In this document: in pieces, positions 59,944 to 64,000 of the stretch
How positions within the stretch are numbered: the stretch's first letter is position 1
Layout: each line of letters opens with the position of its first letter
Source: DTU052 sp050951725
GTDB lineage: Bacteria > Bacillota > Syntrophomonadia > Syntrophomonadales > DTU052
NCBI GenBank assembly: GCA_050951725.1
Contig: JBMNJO010000015.1
Location: 1-64,000, forward strand
Direction: 5' to 3'
DNA length: 64,000 nt
The notes under the pieces: generated by a model
Seen by the model: only the letters and a program-made list of their open reading frames with translations
Told to the model about the DNA's origin: nothing
Databases searched by the model: none
Position numbers and translations under genes: made by a program

Positions 59944-60696
59944 CTACGGAACTGTCGGGTTCACCAGTTTCGGCAGATCCATGGCCGGAACTACCGGTGT
60001 TGCCTTATCTCCCGGCGACCGGAGCATCAGCCGAATGTCCCCGCGTTCGGCGGCCATAGTCAAAACCAGGGCCTGCTTTGGGTCTACCGCCAGGGTCATA
60101 GTACTCATTTCCACCGCTTTTTTCTCCGCTCCCTCCTCAGTCACCGGTGTTACCCGAAAGCTTCTGCCTACCGCCAGTACCTCCAAATCCTGCAGGGCCA
60201 ATACCGTATAAGGCCGCACAACCTCCTGCCCGCCGGCACCGGAAACGGGAATGTTCGCCGTAACCACGACATCGACCCGGTCCGATGGCTGTATGAATCC
60301 GGAAACCCCGGTTACCTCATTTACAGCTATGGAGATGGCCCGTTTCCCGGCAGGAACAGTGTAAGCCATTCGGCCCTGGTTGCGGCTGTCACCCAGCAAC
60401 CGGGAGCTTAGAACCTGCTCACCCCCGGCAATCCTGCTGATCGCAACCTTGCCCACCACGTTTTTTTTGTCCCGTACCGCATCCGCATGAGCATACTGGG
60501 CAGGTATCCGGACCACCTCTACGTCTCCCGGCCCAATCAGGGCATTCTGTTCGATATCGCGGGCAGCCACCATCACCTGCTGCAGATCACGTGGCTCATA
60601 TCGCTTCTGCAGTTCTATTAAAAACTGGTAGAACACCACCGCTGCCGTCAAGGCCAATAACAGTGCCAGGATCCAGTATTTCTTACTTCCTTTCAT
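59944..60696 (-). CDS. cpaB: Tad pilus assembly protein CpaB/RcpC
   Basis: The product of about 250 residues has an N-terminal membrane anchor (KYWILALLLALTAAVVFYQF) and an SAF domain (VMVAARDIEQNALIGPGDVE...VVGKVAISRIAGGEQVLSSR). ATG at 60696 with GGAGG is clear. Its stop codon lies five bases from the right end of the structured element, so that element was inserted just after the gene. Confidence 0.9.
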   Translation of the reverse strand: MKGSKKYWILALLLALTAAVVFYQFLIELQKRYEPRDLQQVMVAARDIEQNALIGPGDVEVVRIPAQYAHADAVRDKKNVVGKVAISRIAGGEQVLSSRLLGDSRNQGRMAYTVPAGKRAISIAVNEVTGVSGFIQPSDRVDVVVTANIPVSGAGGQEVVRPYTVLALQDLEVLAVGRSFRVTPVTEEGAEKKAVEMSTMTLAVDPKQALVLTMAAERGDIRLMLRSPGDKATPVVPAMDLPKLVNPTVP

Positions 60697-60710
60697 GTTG
60701 CCTCCTAAAA

Positions 60711-61112
60711 CTACTCCACCATCATCGTGCAAGAGGTGGTGAGCGGGAATGGATTGGGCAATATATCACCCATGATCGGGGTTATTATATCGATGGTGTA
60801 ATCCATGCTTACGGTCAGAGGATCCCCCCGGTCCCGCATGGAATCACTCGGAGAAATATCAATTACCAGACGGTCCGTTTTCAACATCGGGTTTTCCGCT
60901 GTTATGAGATTACGAATCTCCTGATCGGTGTGTCCCACCACCCCAAAACGAGCGGCGTTACGGGCCAGGTTCTCCATAACCAGGTAACTGCCAAACACCC
61001 GCCCGAACTCCACCATACCCATCAGCAGGGTTAAAAGAATCGGCAGTATAATCGCCATCTCAACCAGCGACTGTCCCAGTTTGCTTTTTAAAAAGGTTGA
61101 CCATTTTAACAC
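60711..61112 (-). CDS. tadE: TadE-like pseudopilin
   Basis: The 133-residue product has the TadE N-terminus SKLGQSLVEMAIILPILLTL, a pilin-like hydrophobic helix with the conserved Glu, followed by a soluble part. TadE-like proteins are minor pilins cut by the prepilin peptidase. The start is GTG at 61112. It lies five bases from the prepilin peptidase stop. Only one TadE-type gene is present. Confidence 0.88.
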   Translation of the reverse strand: MLKWSTFLKSKLGQSLVEMAIILPILLTLLMGMVEFGRVFGSYLVMENLARNAARFGVVGHTDQEIRNLITAENPMLKTDRLVIDISPSDSMRDRGDPLTVSMDYTIDIITPIMGDILPNPFPLTTSCTMMVE

Positions 61113-61117
61113 TCAGA

Positions 61118-61649
61118 TCACCAACTCTTCCAATAAGCTGCCAGGGTGCCCAGGGCAATTATCACGCCATAAGGCAGGTAAAGCTCAGGCTCCTTTTTAT
61201 CCCGGGGGTTGGTCAGTGCTATTGATGTCCACGGCAGGAATGCAGAAAATATTGGTCTGACGAATCGTTTCAGCGTTGCCAGCAGGCGACCATTGGCCGC
61301 CAGGTAAAAAAAGGCTGCCACTCCGCCGATAAGCGCTGTCCACAGAAACGCACTCCAAACCATCCCTGTCCCCAGAAAAGCCCCCACCATACCCAGAAGC
61401 TTGACATCACCGGCTCCCATCCCTCCCAAGAAGAACGGTACTATCAGGAGCAGCATACCTACTGCCAATCCCTTAACGCAAAAGACAACCCCCGGCATAC
61501 CCGAAGAGGCAAAATGCCATGCCAAAGCCACCACCATTCCGGTTCCCACCAGGAGATTGGGAATCAAGCGGGTTGATAAATCGGACAATGCTGCTGCCAG
61601 CAGCAAAAGTCGCCAATATCATGTCCAGAAAATACGGTTCCAGAGACAT
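61118..61649 (-). pseudogene. cpaA: A24 prepilin peptidase (TadV/CpaA) with one-base frameshift
   Basis: The A24 aspartic peptidase cleaves Flp and TadE prepilins. Its first catalytic Asp is in SDLSTRLIPN and the second in GAGDVKLLGM. The real start is ATG 61649 (MSLEPYFLDMILAT) with AAGGAGGTG, but one extra T in a T4 run near 61610 breaks the frame. From 61606 the frame LLLAAALSDLSTRLIPN continues normally. Restored length is about 176 residues. As read, only a weak internal TTG is left. It could be a sequencing error. Confidence 0.88.
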
Positions 61650-61673
61650 CGCAGTCACCTCCTTACAAGTTTT

Positions 61674-61700
61674 GGGACAGAGGGACAGGTTGGGTGTCCC
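61674..61700. repeat. Family C palindrome (GGGACA type)
   Basis: GGGACA and TGTCCC flank a 7-base loop, with a second GGGACAG just before. It lies in the 261-base gap between flp and the prepilin peptidase gene. The related copy is at 59627. Confidence 0.6.
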
Positions 61701-61830
61701 ACTTTTTTGGGGGCAGACTTGGGCGTGTCGATTGGCAATTTATTAACGGTTCTTTTAACCTGCGCGTCTCGGGGTGCGCAAGTTAAAAGCTGTCTCCCCC
61801 TGTCCCCAGCCTGCTACCCCCCTTTAAAGC

Positions 61831-61858
61831 AAAACCCTACTCATGGCAGAGTAGGGTT
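61831..61858 (-). terminator. Terminator or attenuator after the Flp pilin gene
   Basis: A perfect 10-bp stem AACCCTACTC/GAGTAGGGTT with a 6-base loop lies 50 bases past flp and is followed on the minus strand by TTTTGCTTT. It would let pilin be made in excess over the assembly genes. Confidence 0.8.
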
Positions 61859-61910
61859 AAGGGGGGGAAAGGGTTGCAACTAGCCTTCTGATTCAGGAAC
61901 TCGACTCCCA

Positions 61911-62066
61911 TTATCGGTTGTTACTCCGTGAAGACTTCAGCAATTTTTCTCCCAGCGGTCCCAGAGCGACCACGACCACTACTGCGATTAAGGCCAGAAT
62001 CAGTCCGTACTCGGCCATACCTTGTCCTTTTTCTTCGGTTACCAGTTGTTTCAGTCTTTCCAGCAT
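61911..62066 (-). CDS. flp: Flp-type pilin precursor
   Basis: This 51-residue protein, too short for common gene callers, has a basic leader (MLERLKQLVTEEKG), then QGMAEYGLILALIAVVVVVA. The cleavage site fits G|QGMAEY, with Glu at +5 and Tyr at +6 as in class III (Flp) pilins. It is followed by a short polar tail (EKLLKSSRSNNR). AGGAGGTG lies eight bases upstream of ATG 62066. It is the major subunit of the Tad pilus. Confidence 0.92.
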   Translation of the reverse strand: MLERLKQLVTEEKGQGMAEYGLILALIAVVVVVALGPLGEKLLKSSRSNNR

Positions 62067-62179
62067 GACTGCCACCTCCTGTTTATTTCGACACTACATC
62101 GGAGGACTTGTCCTCTTGGCTTTATTGTAAATCCCGGCATTATGTCTGAGAATCTGCCACAAGGCTCAATTTAGCGAGG

Positions 62180-62258
62180 TAAAATGGTCTATTTTCTCCC
62201 TGGTCCCATAGTCCTAATTTGTGTAATCAATTTAGGACCCAGGGACTGGTCCATTTTA
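62180..62258. repeat. Family D imperfect long palindrome
   Basis: AAAATGG...CTCCCTGG...GTCCTAATTTG pairs with CAATTTAGGAC...CAGGGACTGG...CCATTTT over about 79 bases, with a few mismatches. It lies in the 449-base gap upstream of flp, whose remaining sequence shows no gene I can support. Confidence 0.7.
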
Positions 62259-62515
62259 GTCATCCTCAACAAAAACAGGACGTCCCTTCACACGAAGATG
62301 CGCCCTGTCTCAAATTTATTATGTGTATCCGGCATGTTATCCCGCCGTCCGCAATCTTGCCAGTTCCCTACCGCATTTCCTGTCTCCATTCGTATTCGCC
62401 GTTTCAGAAAATACCAGGGTTCCGCCAGCTGGAAATCTCCTGGTAAACTCCGGATATTCAGACTTCCAGCGGTTATTCTTATCGTTATCCTGAGCAGACG
62501 GAAATCCAAGAGGTC

Positions 62516-62821
62516 TTAGATAAAGCCATTCGAAAAGTAATCCGCCTGGGGTTTGACAGCAATAACACCGGGATGCCTGACGATCAGCCTTTCGATAACC
62601 TGACTCCGCAGGACATCGGTACCGTCATCAACCAGCATGAGCTGCGATTTAGGAGGCAGGGTTTTCAGGGTGTGGAGGAATTCGCGTTCCACTTCGGATC
62701 CCCAATCAGAGACGTGAAATATGACAGCCTCTCCTCCCCGTGAACCGGTGGGAGCAAAGACCAGCAGCAGGACCATTACCAGCCAGGCCATGACCACCAT
62801 TACCTTAATTAGTGTCAGCAT
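62516..62821 (-). CDS. Small membrane-anchored protein of unknown function near degU
   Basis: This protein of about 101 residues has one N-terminal membrane helix (LIKVMVVMAWLVMVLLLVFA) and a soluble domain with VIFHVSDWGSEVEREFLHTL and HPGVIAVKP. I recognise no family. ATG at 62821 is preceded by GGGGGC. It lies between degU and the flp gene, so a role in pilus or signal control is possible but unproven. Confidence 0.55.
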   Translation of the reverse strand: MLTLIKVMVVMAWLVMVLLLVFAPTGSRGGEAVIFHVSDWGSEVEREFLHTLKTLPPKSQLMLVDDGTDVLRSQVIERLIVRHPGVIAVKPQADYFSNGFI

Positions 62822-62898
62822 TGACAAGCCCCCGCAGAAGCACCTTTGGTATCATAATATGCTTCGCGGTCGGTTTAGGTTAGCTATTCTGTACATAT

Positions 62899-63540
62899 TT
62901 AGTTATTCTGTTCATACTTGACCAGGCCGTTTTTCAAAGCATAGACTGCGGCCTGGGTACGGTCCTTCACTGCGAGTTTTCGGAAAATATTGGTCAGGTG
63001 ATTCTTAACCGTCTTTTCGCTTATGTACAGAAGCTCGGCAATCTCCTTGTTGGAATTGCCTTTAACCAGCAGCTCCAGGATATCCTTCTCCCGATGGGTC
63101 AGCTTGTTTTCATATCTCCTGCGGTCGGAGGTGAGTTCTTTCACCACCCGGCTGGCTACCCGGGGATGAATAAACACGCTGCCATCCATAACCTTGCGAA
63201 TGGTTGTCATCAGTTCCTGTGCGGCCACATCCTTAAGAATATAGGCGGAAACCCCAACTTTTACCATTTCCACCACCTGATCATCCTCGTAGACCGTCAA
63301 GGCAATGATCTTGGTACGAGGTAATTCCTTCTTGATCACCTTGGTAGCGAAGATACCGTCAGTATACGGCATGTTTATATCCATGAGAATAACATCAGGC
63401 CGGTACTGGCGGGCCAGGTTAATCGCCCCCTGCCCGTCTCCAGCTTCACCGAGGACCTCGATATCTTCCTCCAACTCCAGCAGTTTGGTCAAGCCTTCCC
63501 GTATTAAGGCGTGGTCATCGGCAATCACAACTCTGATCAT
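62899..63540 (-). CDS. degU: NarL/DegU-type response regulator
   Basis: The 213-residue protein has a receiver domain (IRVVIADDHALIREGL; Asp in VILMDINMPYTDGI near residue 54) and a C-terminal LuxR-type helix-turn-helix (LTHREKDILELLVKGNSNKE, SEKTVKNHLTNIFRKLAVKD). Length and the adjacent DegS-like kinase fit DegU, which in B. subtilis controls motility, competence and exoenzymes, all of whose counterparts lie downstream here. Start has AAGGGGAG upstream. Confidence 0.88.
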   Translation of the reverse strand: MIRVVIADDHALIREGLTKLLELEEDIEVLGEAGDGQGAINLARQYRPDVILMDINMPYTDGIFATKVIKKELPRTKIIALTVYEDDQVVEMVKVGVSAYILKDVAAQELMTTIRKVMDGSVFIHPRVASRVVKELTSDRRRYENKLTHREKDILELLVKGNSNKEIAELLYISEKTVKNHLTNIFRKLAVKDRTQAAVYALKNGLVKYEQNN

Positions 63541-63546
63541 TTCGAA

Positions 63547-64000
63547 TTACTCCCCTTCCCCCACTGGTATGCTTACGATCACCTGAGTTCCGTGCCCCAA
63601 CCGGGACTTTATCTTCAAATCACCGCCAAAGAGTTCAACCCTCTCGCGCATCCCTAACAAACCGTACCGGCCCCTGCCAGCCGCCTTTTTGACATCGAAT
63701 CCCCGGCCATCATCCTTTATCACCACGGTTGCCAACCGGGGGGCAATCTCCAGTTTAACCATGGCCTCGTTAACCTCGGCATGCTTCTTGATGTTGGACA
63801 GGGCCTCCTGAGTCATCCGAAACAATGCCACCTCAATAGGCAGGGGAAGCCGGCGTTCCTCTCCGAAAAACAGAAAATGTACCATCACTCCGTGTTTGTC
63901 GTGATAATCGGTAAGATACCTCTTCATGGCCGGCACCAGACCCAGGTCATCCAATGCCATCGGCCGCAGGTCAAATATTACTCTCCTGACTTCGATAATA
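63547..64000 (-). CDS. degS: DegS-type sensor histidine kinase, C-terminal part (5' end outside window)
   Basis: About 150 residues are visible, reading in from the right edge with EVRRVIFDLRPMALDDLGLV, a DegS-like segment just after the phosphorylated His region. The HATPase domain follows: FRMTQEALSNIKKHAEVNEA (N box), DDGRGFD (G1 box), GRYGLLGMRERVELFGGDLK (G2 box). The internal ATG at 63960 is not the start. It lies six bases from degU and phosphorylates it. Confidence 0.88.
   Translation of the reverse strand, partial: IIEVRRVIFDLRPMALDDLGLVPAMKRYLTDYHDKHGVMVHFLFFGEERRLPLPIEVALFRMTQEALSNIKKHAEVNEAMVKLEIAPRLATVVIKDDGRGFDVKKAAGRGRYGLLGMRERVELFGGDLKIKSRLGHGTQVIVSIPVGEGE

Noticed and set aside
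62288..62509. 73-residue minus-strand frame upstream of flp
   Set aside because: Basic, low-complexity composition, no ribosome site, and no family resemblance.

Overview
The window looks like chromosome from a spore-forming, flagellated, low-oxygen Clostridia-type Firmicute with moderately high GC. The clues are a CwlD-type germination amidase, WhiA/YvcK/RapZ, sigma-54, long-form HPF, an RF2 frameshift site, a gene order close to Bacillus subtilis, split transketolase subunits and AmmeMemoRadiSam genes. The genus cannot be fixed from sequence alone. Nearly all genes lie on the minus strand, so the biological reading order runs from high to low coordinates. No rRNA, tRNA or CRISPR array was seen.

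Read from the right edge, the order is: a DegS/DegU-like two-component pair (62.9-64 kb); a Tad (type IVc) pilus locus with flp pilin, prepilin peptidase, tadE, cpaB, a receiver-fused cpaE, cpaF, tadB and tadC (54.9-62.1 kb); comFA and comFC (51.4-54 kb); a late flagellar block yvyF-flgM-flgN-flgK-flgL-yviE-fliW-csrA-fliD-flagellin, then yjfB, flaG, fliS and two fliT/flgN-like genes (38.6-51.2 kb); hpf, secA, motA, motB and prfB (30.7-36.8 kb); the two transketolase halves; ftsE-ftsX, an M23 hydrolase, ctpB and a MinJ-like PDZ protein (22.8-28.4 kb); a double P-loop ATPase; uvrB, uvrA and uvrC; pgi; a HAD phosphatase, a ROK kinase and a PHP phosphoesterase; rapZ-yvcK-whiA; rpoN; and finally cwlD and the AmmeMemoRadiSam genes. 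From degSU to uvrA this follows B. subtilis degSU-comF-flg-hag-fliD-secA-prfB-ftsEX-ctpB-minJ-uvrBA, interrupted by the Tad locus, toxin-antitoxin modules and short palindromic repeats.

Functionally the window joins surface motility (flagella, stator, CsrA/FliW control of flagellin), pili and DNA uptake (Tad, ComF), cell-wall remodelling at division (FtsEX, M23, CtpB, MinJ-like), nucleotide excision repair and central carbon control. Three toxin-antitoxin-type modules are present, one of them frameshifted.

The most unusual items are: (i) a roughly 200-nt, very strongly folded element on the plus strand between cpaE and cpaB that resembles the HEARO/omega-RNA class of IscB-type elements but has no nuclease gene; (ii) a flagellin leader with a textbook CsrA hairpin; (iii) ComFA lacking its Walker A lysine; (iv) four genes broken by five single-base indels; (v) several families of perfect palindromes scattered inside operons; and (vi) a DnaA-box cluster far from any dnaA gene.
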